Assembly: GCA_947462335.1 (NCBI GenBank)
Contig: OX381721.1
Coordinates: 38,838,488-38,902,487, forward strand
DNA length: 64,000 nt
Source: Harmothoe impar
Lineage: Eukaryota; Annelida; Polychaeta; Phyllodocida; Polynoidae
Direction: 5' to 3'
The notes below the pieces were generated by a model. That model was not told the origin of the DNA, did no database searches, and saw nothing but the letters and a program-made list of their open reading frames with translations. A program made the translations under genes and the position numbers. Positions 1 to 10,182 of this stretch are shown here, one piece after another (the stretch's first letter is position 1; every line of letters begins with the position of its first letter).

Positions 1-620
1 TGTCTCGTAAAAATATTCCATTGAATATACAGAGAATCAATGTAAAATTTTACGGTGGATTATCATTATATTATTACAGTGGGGCAATGTAAAATCGATC
101 AATTTTGCTTTGAATATCCGTAATTCAGCACAGTGAAACACAGTTTATTTTACAGTGAAACACAGTTTATTTATTTTACGGTGAAGCTTGGTTTAATTGA
201 TGTTTGGTTTTATCACACCAGGTGGCAGTTTGGTTCATGAGGAGATTCTCATGGAAGCTAAGAACACCATTTTTGTGGTTATAAGAAAAATATATAGATA
301 AACAGCTGTAAGGTTTGCTCTGTAGCCATCCTAGAGTGACTTCTGCTCATGGACTGGCATTATAAAGTGTCATGAAGCATTTTACAAGGCTCTCATAGAC
401 TGATTCCTAATGATTAGGCCTGAAGTCTTGACACTAAGATGGTATTGCTGATTGGACATGGTACCAAATTTGGCATGGAACATATTGAGCATAGAGTTAG
501 GTATAGGTGGATAAATGGACGGAAAAATACTGGGATAAATGAGTTAAATTACACAAAATACCATTATAACTATTGTTAGGCACTGTATTGAAATGACAGT
601 GATGTCCCGTATTCTGTTAG
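1..620. other. Non-coding AT-rich DNA with a short tandem duplication
   Basis: I see no gene here. Around 131-176 a roughly 21-bp unit (core CAGTGAAACACAGTTTATTT) is present twice in tandem. Further TTTTAC(A/G)GTGAA motifs recur to about 780, so this stretch probably belongs with the hairpin at 621-757 as remains of a transposable element. An ACACCAGGTGGCAG motif lies near 226-239. Confidence 0.4.
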
Positions 621-757
621 AATAGCGGTGATTCACTGGCAACACTGGGTGCTGGACTTCCACCGTTAAAATTACGGTGAACTTGAAATAACAGTGACCG
701 TTATTTTAACGGTGAAAGTCCGTCACCCAGTGTTGCCAGTGAATCTCCGTTATTTTG
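621..757. repeat. Imperfect hairpin, about 52-bp arms
   Basis: The arm at 621-672 (AATAGCGGTGATTCACTGGC onward) is matched in reverse complement at about 702-757, around a loop of roughly 30 nt that itself carries ACGGTGAA and CAGTGACCG motifs. This resembles the end of, or a complete, foldback or MITE-type element. The open frame over it (694-1026) is low-complexity and I do not regard it as a gene. Confidence 0.6.
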
Positions 758-1316
758 ATGGAATATCTTTTACAGTGCAGGCAGACAGTAAACAAACAGA
801 ACATTGCTTCCAGAAGATTCTTGAGTATGTAGGATACTACACTGTGTACTCTAAATTCTCGGGTATATTAAAGCCTAACTCACATAATAGCCCAAACTTT
901 GACAAATCCCTGAAAATTGTTAATTTGGTACTAAAAAATGGGGGTATAGATGTGGGGGGGGGGGTCCCCATGTCGCATGTCAATTTAAAAAAAACGGCCA
1001 TGTCGCATGTCGGTGTCGCTCAATAATGCATGTGGGGACGGACCTGAGGAGTCACTAGACGCCACCCATTCCACCTGTAATCTTAAAAAGCCCACTTTTC
1101 CCATAATCTTAATATGGATGGTGTCTCTTGTGTTGATATGGGGGGCTCAGCCCCCCATGCCTATGTACAGTGTTTTCAACACCACTAATGACGAAAATGT
1201 ATTAAAATTCTTAAAGGAAACCCAACTATGGGACAAAATATGAAATGGAAAATTAAAAAATAAATAAAATAAAAAATACAAAAAAATACAAAAAATACAA
1301 AAAATGGAAAAAAAAA
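758..1316. other. Non-coding, with a GGGGGGCTCAGCCCCCC palindrome
   Basis: No gene is recognisable. A G-run near 955-965 and a strong palindrome near 1140-1157 are visible. The sequence then becomes an A-rich run (1250-1316) of AAATACAAAAA units, as found at the ends of retroposed elements. Confidence 0.4.
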
Positions 1317-1700
1317 ATGGGGGAGACTAGTTTGGCGAGTCGGGATGTATCACTCCAGACTGATGGCACACAGTTTGTATCAGCTTGGAGTTTTCATTGC
1401 TTCCCGACTATACCTATGGCTGCTCTTTCCCATGCTGTGGTAGACTTACAGCATAACAAAGGCCTGTCCCTCTCACACCATGTCTATGTGGTGTCGGAGG
1501 TTAAAGAACCCTTGCTTCGGTAAATGTGTAGGAGCGGGATTTCTATCTTTTGGCTCATCTCATAGATTCGATCATCCTGGATACGATCATCCGAGGTAGG
1601 CCTTCGGCCTACCTTCTTACTTGTGAAAAACTGAAACTTGAGTAAGTCTCACCTGCATAGTCAGTGGGACGTTAAACTACACAAACAAACAAACAAACCC
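1317..1700 (+). repeat. Probable retroposon 3' end with (CAAA)n tail
   Basis: A moderately GC-rich segment ends in an ACAAACAAACAAACAAAC tail at about 1679-1697. It contains a small hairpin, GGTAGGCC TTCGG CCTACC, at about 1595-1613. A simple tandem tail without poly(A) is a common 3' end for CR1/L2-type LINEs and the SINEs that use them. No reverse transcriptase is left, so the class is inferred from the tail alone. The short frame at 1317-1523 resembles no protein I know. Confidence 0.35.
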
Positions 1701-2289
1701 CCATGCCCCATGCACTCTTCTTTTCTTTTTTCCCTTCTTGCACATATGTATGACAAACACATTCACCCGTTAATTGACTCAGGTAGCTCTGCTACCAGAG
1801 TCTTATACGACGCCTTGGTGAGACACTTTGCAAAATAATTTTCATCCATAGATAAACATGTGAAGGAAAAGAATAAAGTGAAAATAATTTAATGCATGAT
1901 ATAGCTGAACATTTTGCCAATGCTGTCATGTAAAAAAATTCCATGTATTGCTACTTCCAGGGGCCTATAAAATCGAATAAAGAAAACTTGACCAAAAACC
2001 AGAGTCCATTTTTTGATTGTAGACAAACATGAATGTACTGATGTAGACTTTATGTCCTTTTTTGCAGTAGTAGTTAATTCAATGTAAATGAAAATATTGG
2101 GGACTGTAAGACACTTTTATTAAGACCACAAAGTGAAAAACACGGCGGGAAACCAAAAGTAGACAAAAGAGGACGTGTGCTGCATAAATTACTGCACCCC
2201 ATATGCCCCTCAGTGCCAGACTTCCGGAAGACGCTACTGCCATGGTGAAACCGAGGACCGAGCCGCGTCCACATATAATTCTTATATAA
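1701..2289. other. Intergenic, nothing recognised
   Basis: AT-rich single-copy-looking sequence. I found no coding pattern, RNA gene or clear repeat boundary. Confidence 0.4.
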
Positions 2290-2860
2290 AACTGAGATGA
2301 GACACTTTTTGAGACGCTTTATAAAGCTTATAAAGCCACTTGTGGATCCGTGGCGTACAATGTGTCATATGCCAATCGTGTGGCGTTTTACGTTAATATT
2401 TGACATCTGTAGCACTCGCCGCCCCGCGGCCGACCGACACGGCGAAACAGAAACGGAGATGCTGTCGCTGCTGATGCTCCGATCGACTTGATTTTTGAGC
2501 GTGACGTAAAACGGGGGTTACGCGCCGCCGGGCGCTGACGCCCACAGCCACCTGCTTGCCCAGACACACTTGCTCGCCCACACTCACTTGCTTGTCCACA
2601 CTCACCGGTTCACCCACACCACCGGTTCACCCACACCCACCTGCTCAGCTGTAATATGATAACATACTAGTGTGACACATGATTTGAGGGTAGTTTTGAC
2701 CCAGGAATACATTGCTGCTCTCAGAATTGACCAATAATTCATTGTTCCTGAAATAATATTTATGGATTCAGTCGTTTAGTCCATCAATTCAATCACTTTA
2801 TCACCCTGACCCTGAGTGATTTGTGATGTTAATCACACGTTAAATCTTTAAATAAACAGT
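2290..2860 (+). repeat. Dispersed repeat family B, copy 1 (CACCCACCTGCTC minisatellite type)
   Basis: Starts with GAGACACTTTTTGAGACGC and holds a GC-rich block (2415-2545, including CGCGGCCGACC and ACGTAAAACGG). A degenerate CCCACACCCACCTGCTTG tandem array follows (2550-2645), then a conserved AT-rich tail (TAACATAC...GACACATGA) and a terminal CTGAGTGATTTGTGATG...ATCACAC dyad near 2808. The same order of blocks recurs at 7370-7960 and partly at 62030-62290. Confidence 0.6.
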
Positions 2861-3020
2861 GATTCATTTAATAATGTCTTTCTGTTTTTCTTCTCTTTAT
2901 TGATAGGCCCATATATAATATCACTTAAACATTTACTCTCAGCAAACTATATTATATTATTACACAAATTGAAACTATATGACATAAAATGACTAAATCA
3001 AATTTTTACTATACCCCCAA

Positions 3021-3270
3021 CTCCCTGAGTCTCTTGTGATTAGGATCACACATTAGATTTTTTTATTACCCGTAGTCTTATGGGGGGGGGGGAGGAATAA
3101 GATTATGCCAGAAGTGGCGATTTAAGATAATTTGAAGATAATAACAGATTCTAAACACCAGATGGCACCACTGTATTATACCTGGCGCAGTTGTCCATAG
3201 TTGTGTTTGACGTCAGTTTTGAAGAAGAAAGAAAAAAAGAAAGAAAGAAAAGGGGGTTCTGGGCCAGAGT
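3021..3270. repeat. Short dispersed repeat, CCAGATGGCACCACTGTATTAT type
   Basis: 3155-3270 matches 23650-23765: both have CCAG(A/G)TGGCACCACTG followed by a CCTGGYGCARTTGTCC block, then an (AAAG)n run and a hairpin-like GGGGNCAGAG(C/T)CCCCGATAT end. A CTGAGTCTCTTGTGATTAGG dyad sits at about 3021-3050. This looks like a SINE-sized element; no coding content. Confidence 0.55.
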
Positions 3271-3428
3271 CCCCGATATGATACAATATACTAATAACAA
3301 TAAATAGATAAATAAGGGTTAAAAAAAAGGAAAAAAGGTAAGCATAAGCGGTGCCATTTTGAGCGGGTTTACCAAAGCGATAATCCTAAAAGCGAGCAAC
3401 GTTTTTAAGATAATCGACATTAAGAGTA

Positions 3429-3480
3429 TGGCTTTTATAATAATAATAATAATAATTATAATTATAATAATAATAATAAT
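3429..3480. repeat. (ATA)n/(TTA)n microsatellite
   Basis: A run of ATA/ATT trinucleotides directly next to the donor side of the minus-strand exon at 3483-3655. Its translation gives the poly-isoleucine tail of the overlapping open frame, which is therefore not real protein. Confidence 0.8.
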
Positions 3481-3482
3481 AC

Positions 3483-3655
3483 CTGTGATCTGGATGGAGT
3501 TGTACAGTAGTTGGTAGCGTGCGTCTGTGGTGACTATGTACGTGTCATCCGTCCTCCAATACAGGAGGGATGTGAAGTACTCCTCTACGTCAGGCGTCGT
3601 GTAGGACGAGTTGGTCTTAAAGTCCAATGTCTGAACTACCTCCAGCGACCCATGT
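3483..3655 (-). CDS. Candidate internal exon, possible SEA domain
   Basis: On the minus strand a C-rich polypyrimidine tract ending in TTTCAG precedes 3655, and a GTATTA donor follows 3483, defining a 173-nt exon. It reads through without stop and encodes a stretch beginning HGSLEVVQTLDF and running to YNSIQIT. The GS(L/V)xV core followed by a beta-strand and a helix-like segment resembles SEA domains of membrane mucins and enterokinase-type proteins, where cleavage occurs at G-S. That family match is inferred from pattern only. The exon starts with the third base of a codon, which is in phase with the two leftover bases of the signal-peptide exon at 4850-4902. They could be neighbouring exons of one secreted or membrane gene. 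No downstream exon (below 3483) was found. Confidence 0.4.
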
Positions 3656-3743
3656 CTGAAAGGGGGGGGGGGATGAGAACAATGCTTATATTTAAACCCA
3701 ATTAAGGATTGCATGATGGGTTCATGAATGTTGATTTGTGAAT

Positions 3744-3884
3744 TACCCCAGGTAACAAAAAAAAGTTATTTTATGTCAAAATAATGTTTTAAAACGTTAT
3801 ATAATGTTATTCCATAGTAAGGAACCTTAGAGAAACGTTATATGACGTTATAAAATGTTTATAACGTTTTTTGTTTACAGGGTA
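3744..3884. mobile_element. AACGTT-family MITE, copy 1 (about 140 bp)
   Basis: Bounded by TACCCCAGGTAACAAAA on the left and the reverse complement of TACCCTGTAAACAAAAAACG on the right, with an interior full of AACGTTATA palindromes. The terminal TA at both ends may be the target duplication. Related copies are at 59528-61308 and 63422-63909. Confidence 0.6.
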
Positions 3885-3935
3885 CGCACATGTGCTGTCT
3901 TATACATATTTAAAGTGCATCAAACTGATAGGGTC

Positions 3936-4012
3936 GTCCTGATGCATGCATGCACAAATGGCGACTTCCTCACCAGCACTGCATGCATGCATCATGACGA
4001 CATGCTGCCGCT
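3936..4012. repeat. GATGCATG palindromic element
   Basis: GGGTCGTCCTGATGCATGCA is mirrored by GCATGCATCATGACGAC around a 25-30 nt centre. This small palindromic element is the most frequent dispersed repeat in the window. Other copies lie near 5612-5690, 5723-5795, 6515-6655, 8425-8514 (interrupted), 24240-24330, 24690-24850, 46300-46350 and 63940-63970. Confidence 0.65.
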
Positions 4013-4086
4013 ATGTCATTATCATAGGCATCACCTGGGGGTCGTACCGGGTCGTACTTGTATTTACCTGTACTGAGGGCTTATGA

Positions 4087-4849
4087 TGTAGTCTGAAGAG
4101 TCATATACCCAATCATATCATATTATTACTATTACATCTTAGATAGATAATAATCATTTGAGTTGATGTCTCTAATATGTGACAAAACGTGGGAAAACGC
4201 GACATCAGGGAAAAACATCTTCATTTAAGTTCATGTCTTCAGCTACAATTTGATACTTCAAGCATCAAAATATTTGAAATAGTTGCTGAGAAATAATATC
4301 TCAAACATGGGATGGTAGGGACATGTAGGAATTCAGAATAGACTGCAATGCGATCACATATCAATCCATTTTCAAATAATCCATAAAAATCATAATTATT
4401 AGAAATGAAACCAATAAATGCATATTATTGTACATAAATTTGGATCTAGTAGGAATATTGGCATTCTGTTCTCAGTTCTGAAATCCTCATGGATTGGGAA
4501 ACTGGATAGGGATGATTTTTATTCCAAAAGAATGAATTGATGGTTGCCATGGCAACCAAATGTCAACCAATGGGCTAAAAATGGCTAAAAATCTTTCTTT
4601 TTACATTCCAAATAAGACCAGTTTAGAATGAAAATAGAATTTTTATAATAGCTTCAAAAGATTCCTTGGAAAAAGTTAGTCTAAGGTCATTTTAGCTATA
4701 TCTCCTGAAATATCATGTTTAGAGCATTTATGGCTTTTCCCCCTAATGTTACGATTTCCCAGGCCCCGTCACATAATTATAGTGATATTGAACAACATAG
4801 CATGCATGGTTTACAGTAAAACAAACCATTTCAAACTGAAGAAACTTAC
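4087..4849. other. AT-rich, presumably intronic or intergenic
   Basis: No exon, RNA gene or bounded repeat is evident. If the flanking minus-strand exons belong to one gene, this is its first intron. Confidence 0.35.
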
Positions 4850-4902
4850 ATGGCTCTGCCACATAGTCCAACGATTACCAACAATATGATGGAGATGTCC
4901 AT
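4850..4902 (-). CDS. Candidate first coding exon, signal peptide
   Basis: On the minus strand an ATG in a good context (GTCACCATGG) at 4902 opens a frame reading MDISIILLVIVGLCGRA, a typical signal peptide with a hydrophobic core and small residues before the cleavage region. It is cut by a consensus donor (AT|GTAAGT) at 4850/4849. The exon ends with two bases of a split codon. The next minus-strand exon that I can see (3483-3655) begins with one base, so the phases agree. The protein would enter the secretory pathway. The gene is unidentified. Confidence 0.45.
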
Positions 4903-5600
4903 GGTGACGCTACTGAAACGGCACGAATTCGGGTTTAAATCTCATTTGCACACTATAAGAGATAGTAGCATTTTTGGTCCATGGGAATCTTTTAAACCTC
5001 CCACCGCCAGATTTCTCGGTAGTTTTGCCAAAAATGTAAAAATTGTATATATATCAAAGATTGAAATGAGTTGTTGACATAGCTACTCCTTAAAATTATT
5101 GTCCTAAACCAGTTCGGCCCAAGACTATAGGGATGAAATCGATAGAAACTTGTACAGGAACATAACATAAAAGTCTTTTATATTAAGTTAAAACATCAAT
5201 TTTCAAAGTTAAAATGTACAAGAATTTTAGTAAGAGTATAACCAAATTCCATTAGACTGTATGTACCTACCCTCAGAGGAGGCAGCCCACCTTAAGCCTA
5301 AGGACTAGGCTCGAATAGACTTGGGTACACTCCTTGTTAAACTAACACGTCAGACCATCTTCCTCTGTGCAAGTCTTAAAGATTAATACGCGCTATCCCT
5401 AACAGGACTAACTGTGGAGACATCATCTTAGGACTGAGCTCTCCAGCAGTTGTACCTGTAACCTGTGTAAGCCTCTGACGATGGAGGGACAGCAGGAGGC
5501 TGGGTTCTCACCACCACACACTGCTTGTTATAAGCTAGTTCGACCCGAGATCCCAAAAGGGATTAAACCTTTAAGAGCTGCATAGTGTTTTAATGTGCTT
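4903..5600. other. Upstream of candidate gene, nothing recognised
   Basis: Could hold the promoter of the minus-strand candidate gene, but no core promoter element can be assigned with confidence. Confidence 0.3.
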
Positions 5601-5604
5601 TACC

Positions 5605-6660
5605 CATGGTAGTCATGATGCATGAATGCAACACTGGCGAGTAATGCAGTCCTGGGTGAGTTAAGGTTGCATTATTGCATCATGACGACCATTTAGAAGT
5701 GTATCAGTACCATAGGGTCGGCATGATGCTTAAATGTTGTCCTAGTGAATTACTCGGCAGGGCTGTGTTCATGCATCATGATAATGAAGGGCATACTGCA
5801 TGGAATATGCGGCCTTTAACGGGTTGATATATGCGTGTGTGTTAGGCATTATAATAGAAATCGCTTTGCCAAAAGTAAGGACAGCTTTAAAACCCGATGC
5901 CATCTTTTGAGTTAAAGAACGTGCTGGGGCTACATTCATGCATCATGCCAATCCTCACTTTTGCCCCCCCCCCTCTCATGGTGCTTGCCCTTTCACCTTT
6001 GATCTCATCAACCCTCACTACTATGTGGCGCTCCAAACATCCAAGTGGCGAAATACCTTTTGGGTGATGATAAATTCAGTATTATCATATTTAACGATGG
6101 ATGATGATATATGGCTGGTAATATTTATGAAAACACATAATAATGTAGTAGAAATAGAGTTCAAAAATTCAAGATAGAGAAATGTACTCAATAGAGATTT
6201 TTGAGCATGATGTTTTACAATTATACCTACCTGGCGGAGACCTGATTATTCAGTCAATTATTTTGCATTTTGTATAGGTATACATGCATATATTGACCAG
6301 ACTGTTTGTTCAACCTATGGTAGCACCCGGGTCTCTACTATAGCTCCTGGTCTTAATCCATATTGACTAGTTGACATAGGCACCCATTTGGCCGCCCAAG
6401 TTGTGGTATGCTATGGCAACAATTGACATTTATATCAGCAAATTGGGTGTCGCATGTGATGAGGTCTTGTTCAAGATTTGTCTGATTACCCGTGTCAATA
6501 ATGTCATATATATATGTGCATGATGGTCACCGGTGCTGCATTAGTGCATCATGCCAACTCTTTTGTGGGGTATCAGCCCTGTAGGGTCAGTACTGTGATG
6601 CATGGGTGCAGCACGGCTGAGTAACTAGCCGGTACCGCATTCGTGCATCATGACGACAAC
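5605..6660. repeat. Cluster of GATGCATG palindromic elements
   Basis: At least four copies: about 5612-5690, 5723-5795, 6515-6560 and 6595-6655. Each has TGATGCAT(G/A)...TGCA on one side and GTGCATCATGACGAC or similar on the other. The left shoulder is often TAGGGTCGGCATGATGC. No coding sequence lies between them. Confidence 0.55.
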
Positions 6661-7369
6661 ATTGCACAGTGTACTTAATTGCTATTTTAAACAATGCCAT
6701 ATCACAAGGAAAACGTCTACTTTTTTCATAATCCATTTCAAAGATAAAAAATTATCTCTTCTTAGGTGTTTACAGACCTTTCATTCAACAGAACTTTTTA
6801 CCTTAATGTTGGCATAGTCTTGGGTATTCCAAGTACAACATATAAAATTCTGTGACGTACTTCTAACCCAGCGGCACAAAATACAGTTCAACGGTAAATC
6901 AACAATGAAATAGCATTGAAAGAATGTTGTCAACCATTCGTCAACATTGATTCAATGTCCTGTGCCCACTGTGAAGCCCCTCTCTGAGGCATATGTTATT
7001 GGGGACTCTGTTTGATATGTTTAATGTATGGAACAAGGGTCCATAGTACAAAGCTCACACAATCTTAACGTTCCTGTGACACTGTGCCATACGGGCACAT
7101 GCGCACACTGATTTAGCATAAATTGCATAATTGAACCAGGGCACAGTAGTGCCAGGTTCTTTTGAGACAGGTATTTTTGCACTTTTTGTCAAAAAAGTGT
7201 CTTGCATTCTCTCCCTTTTTTCCCTGTCTAACATTGAGAAATAAAATATTTAAATGCTGCCACAAACAAGTTTGGATCAATGCCAATCCATGCCATCAAA
7301 GTTTCAAGTAAAGCACAGACCTTCGTGAAGTGTCCCTTTACACAGAATCCTCTTTGTTCTTATGTAAGA
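6661..7369. other. Intergenic, nothing recognised
   Basis: No open frame, RNA gene or clear repeat boundary is supported. Confidence 0.35.
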
Positions 7370-7960
7370 ACGGGGTGAGACGCTTTTTGAGACCCTCTGA
7401 GGCCGCAATATTGCCTCTACCTTCGGTAACCTTCATGAAAATGAAGGTAAGGCAGTAGTTTACACCCGGAGTTTACACAGACAACAGGCTCTCTCACACC
7501 CACCTGCTCATCCACATCCACCTGCTGGGCTGTAATGGAATAACATACATGTATGACACATGACTTTAGGGTATTTTTTAACAAGGAATTCATATCTGAT
7601 GCCAGAATTGACCATTGAATGATAATGGACCAAACTGTAGTAAATGTCTCGGGTAGGGTTGGGGCTTGGACGAAATCAGTTTTACGGTCAAAATCATCTG
7701 CAACACACGCCGCCTCGCGGCCGACCAACACAGGCAAACAGAAACGGAGCTGTTGTTGGCGTTTACGCTCCGACCCGTTCACTCTTCGGCTGAGACGTAA
7801 AACGGCGGTTACGTGCTGCAGGGCGCTGACACCCACAGCCACCTGCTTGCCCACACCCAACTGCTTGCCCAAACCCAACTGCTTGCCCCCACCCACCTGC
7901 TCCCCTGGAATTTGATTAAATAAGGCATGTGACCTATCAAAGTGGGTCAGTGTTTCCTGG
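7370..7960 (+). repeat. Dispersed repeat family B, copy 2
   Basis: Same block order as 2290-2860: GAGACGCTTTTTGAGACC start, GC-rich core with CGCGGCCGACC and ACGTAAAACGGCGGTTACG, and a CCCACACCCAACTGCTTGCC tandem array near 7815-7905. A second CACCCACCTGCTCATCCACA piece and its AT-rich tail lie near 7497-7615. A local hairpin ACCTTCAT-GAAA-ATGAAGGT is at about 7429-7448. The open frames here are repeat translations. Confidence 0.6.
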
Positions 7961-8084
7961 AGATTATGATTCTGCTGTCAGAAATGAGAAATAATGTATT
8001 GCACTAAAATTAGGTACCTGATCATTGGGAATCGGCACTGTGTGTGTATGTAAGGGGGGTTTGTAAGCACTCAATCATAACATC

Positions 8085-8220
8085 AAAACTCACACATATT
8101 ACACTCACACATATTACACTCACACATATTACACTCACACATATTACACTCACACATATTACACTCACACATATTAAACTCACACATATTAAACTCACAC
8201 ATCGGGGGGGGGGGGGGGGA
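8085..8220. repeat. 15-bp minisatellite plus G-run
   Basis: About eight tandem copies of ACACTCACACATATT (later ones AAACTCACACATATT), ending in a run of about 17 G. Both strands give open frames only because the unit length is a multiple of three. Confidence 0.85.
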
Positions 8221-8424
8221 CTTCGGGTAGGTTTATCAATAAAAAAATGCCCTGGTTCACATGTGATATCAATCACATATACCATTCATTTAAGTTTGTC
8301 ATTAGGTTATTAGCGTACTATGGGAAATAACTAAACAAACGGTGGAATTCATTTACTTTTGTTTATTCACAAAGTTACAACTTATGACAATGTATGAGGC
8401 TTCAACAATATGCCTTTAAGGATG

Positions 8425-8514
8425 TCATGCTACCTCAATGCTTCACATTTGTTGGTTGTCATACTGCATCAATACTGCGCCGAGGAGTAACTCGCTAGCA
8501 CTGCATTGGTGCAT
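8425..8514. repeat. Left part of a GATGCATG element, interrupted by the retrotransposon
   Basis: Ends GCACTGCATTGGTGCAT at 8514. Sequence from 14181 (CATGTTGACC) continues it, so that the joined text GTGCATCATGTTGACC matches the right end of other family members (e.g. GTGCATCATGACGAC near 6644). The retrotransposon at 8515-14180 therefore sits inside this repeat. Confidence 0.75.
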
Positions 8515-8710
8515 AATGATAAGAGACGAGTAGTTTTTGGTATACTTTGGATTTTATCCTGTGAACAACACATATTTTATATGAGGTACATGTGAGGTAG
8601 ATAACATGTTGAAATACAAGTGATACATGATAACAAGGTACTCTTAGTACAAATTCTAATCTATACATGTATATACGGTATACAAAATGTAGTCAGTGTT
8701 TGTTTTACTG
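8515..8710 (-). repeat. Split direct repeat B2 (3' terminus of the element)
   Basis: This 196-bp sequence appears identical to 9007-9202 (offset 492) and begins AATGATAAGAGACGAG on the plus strand. It forms the 3' end of the element in its own orientation. Spacer 8711-8821 separates it from A2. Confidence 0.9.
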
Positions 8711-8821
8711 AATACCCGGTATAGTTATATGAGACATGAGGTAGAAAGTTACATGATACCGGTAAGTATTTATAACAATAATAGACATGGTTTACATGAT
8801 ATTAGGTGTGGGTGGGAGGGT

Positions 8822-9006
8822 TCAAGAAATTCCCAAACAACGTTCGTGGTCGAGGAAGTGTGGGACGCTAGTAGTGACGTCACGGTGAAGAAAACTCCAC
8901 CAGGTGGCGGGTCGGTGCTTTGCCGCCGCCAGTTGAACATGTAAACTCTTTGTAGTAGAAACTTCTCGACCCACCATTAACCAGCAATTCTGAAGAATTA
9001 CTGACC
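8822..9006 (-). repeat. Split direct repeat A2
   Basis: This 185-bp sequence appears identical to 13996-14180 (offset 5174). It contains CCACCAGGTGGCGGGTCGGT near 8897-8916, a core shared with the unrelated-looking 183-bp repeats at 57874 and 63004. It directly abuts B1 with no spacer. Confidence 0.9.
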
Positions 9007-9202
9007 AATGATAAGAGACGAGTAGTTTTTGGTATACTTTGGATTTTATCCTGTGAACAACACATATTTTATATGAGGTACATGTGAGGTAGATAACATG
9101 TTGAAATACAAGTGATACATGATAACAAGGTACTCTTAGTACAAATTCTAATCTATACATGTATATACGGTATACAAAATGTAGTCAGTGTTTGTTTTAC
9201 TG
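9007..9202 (-). repeat. Split direct repeat B1
   Basis: Looks identical to B2 (8515-8710). The stop codon of the recombinase frame (9197-9199) falls just inside this repeat, so the last codons of that protein are encoded by repeat sequence. Confidence 0.9.
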
Positions 9203-10000
9203 TCCAAATAAGAGGGACAACTTGTTGGCGACTCTTTGTGAATCTGACGAAGGGACGTATACCTTGACGCTTGACTGTGACTTCCACGTGCCCTGTGCAG
9301 CAAGTTCAGTGCCAGTGCATCCTGCCAGGTGGGCGGCCTGAGCTCCCCCACGTCTTATGGAGTGGGACCTGATTTGGGACGCATGTGGGCACCCTGCTTT
9401 ACCGAGGATACCCCTCATCACAGCCACTAGTTGTGGCGGGGTGATAGGGGTACCATCAAAGTGTGTGAAGGCTGTGGCAGTCGGAGGCGCCGGGATCAAT
9501 TGTACATATGTGTCCCATGCTAAGGACGGGCATACAGGTGAACCAGGTATCCTTGGGAGAATAATTGGTACCGGGGGCATACCCGGTAGGATTGTCTTAG
9601 ACGATTTTAGAAGTAGGGTCAGTCCCTGGGGGGAAGACACAATGTCTTCTCTTGTGAGGGTATGAGGGCCAGTCCATAGCACTGCTGTGGGCGACAGCAG
9701 GTTAGAGGCACGAAGGAATCCGAAGAAACCGACACATATAGCAGCTTTGATGGGTAGACCAGTGTGGGTATTGTCAAGGCTCTTACAGATTATAATTAGG
9801 TCCTTAGGGGAGAGAGGCGGTGCCGGGTGAGGTAGAACAGGGGCTAGGCGGTAGGCTCCTTTTGCTACCGTTTTTGCTTCTGGCGACTGTAGGGCAGCTG
9901 AAGTGCCACCATGGTCTCTTACCCAGATGGCAGCCCCAGAGGTATAGCATTTACGTGAGGCTTGACTTTTAAGTGTGTTGGCCAAATATTGCTGGAACAT
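9197..10000 (-). CDS. Tyrosine recombinase of Ngaro-type element
   Basis: The enzyme would insert the circular DNA copy by strand exchange through a covalent 3'-phosphotyrosine. The catalytic residues are visible: R97 in GFLRASN, H213 and R216 in RSHSIRRGGA, W239 in QGTWKS at the usual H/W position, and Y248 in VKVYVP. From the first Met the product is 267 residues. The frame is open upstream to 10174 with no further Met, and that extension reads like the N-terminal SAM-like domain (helical, with TYLTFALYYG), so 10000 is probably not the true start. A stop lies at 10175-10177, and TTATTGTTGTAG|GG just beyond (about 10152) looks like a splice acceptor. Expression may therefore use splicing or reinitiation; that is inference. 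Confidence 0.9.
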   Translation of the reverse strand: MFQQYLANTLKSQASRKCYTSGAAIWVRDHGGTSAALQSPEAKTVAKGAYRLAPVLPHPAPPLSPKDLIIICKSLDNTHTGLPIKAAICVGFFGFLRASNLLSPTAVLWTGPHTLTREDIVSSPQGLTLLLKSSKTILPGMPPVPIILPRIPGSPVCPSLAWDTYVQLIPAPPTATAFTHFDGTPITPPQLVAVMRGILGKAGCPHASQIRSHSIRRGGAQAAHLAGCTGTELAAQGTWKSQSSVKVYVPSSDSQRVANKLSLLFGQ

Positions 10001-10182
10001 ACATGAGTCCAGGACAGTAGGGGAGAGGACGTTTACCCCATAGTATAGGGCAAAAGTCAGGTAGGTGGTTGCATGTGTGATCCTGTTATGGTGAGTCTGG
10101 GCGCTAATAGCTGAGTTGTAGGAGAGGATTGTTTGATCACCAAGGGGTGTCCCTACAACAATAAGAGAATTACGCTATTACA

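Noticed and set aside
8022..8313. Two repetitive membrane-like frames (VICVS and THITL repeats)
   Set aside because: Opposite-strand translations of the 15-bp minisatellite.
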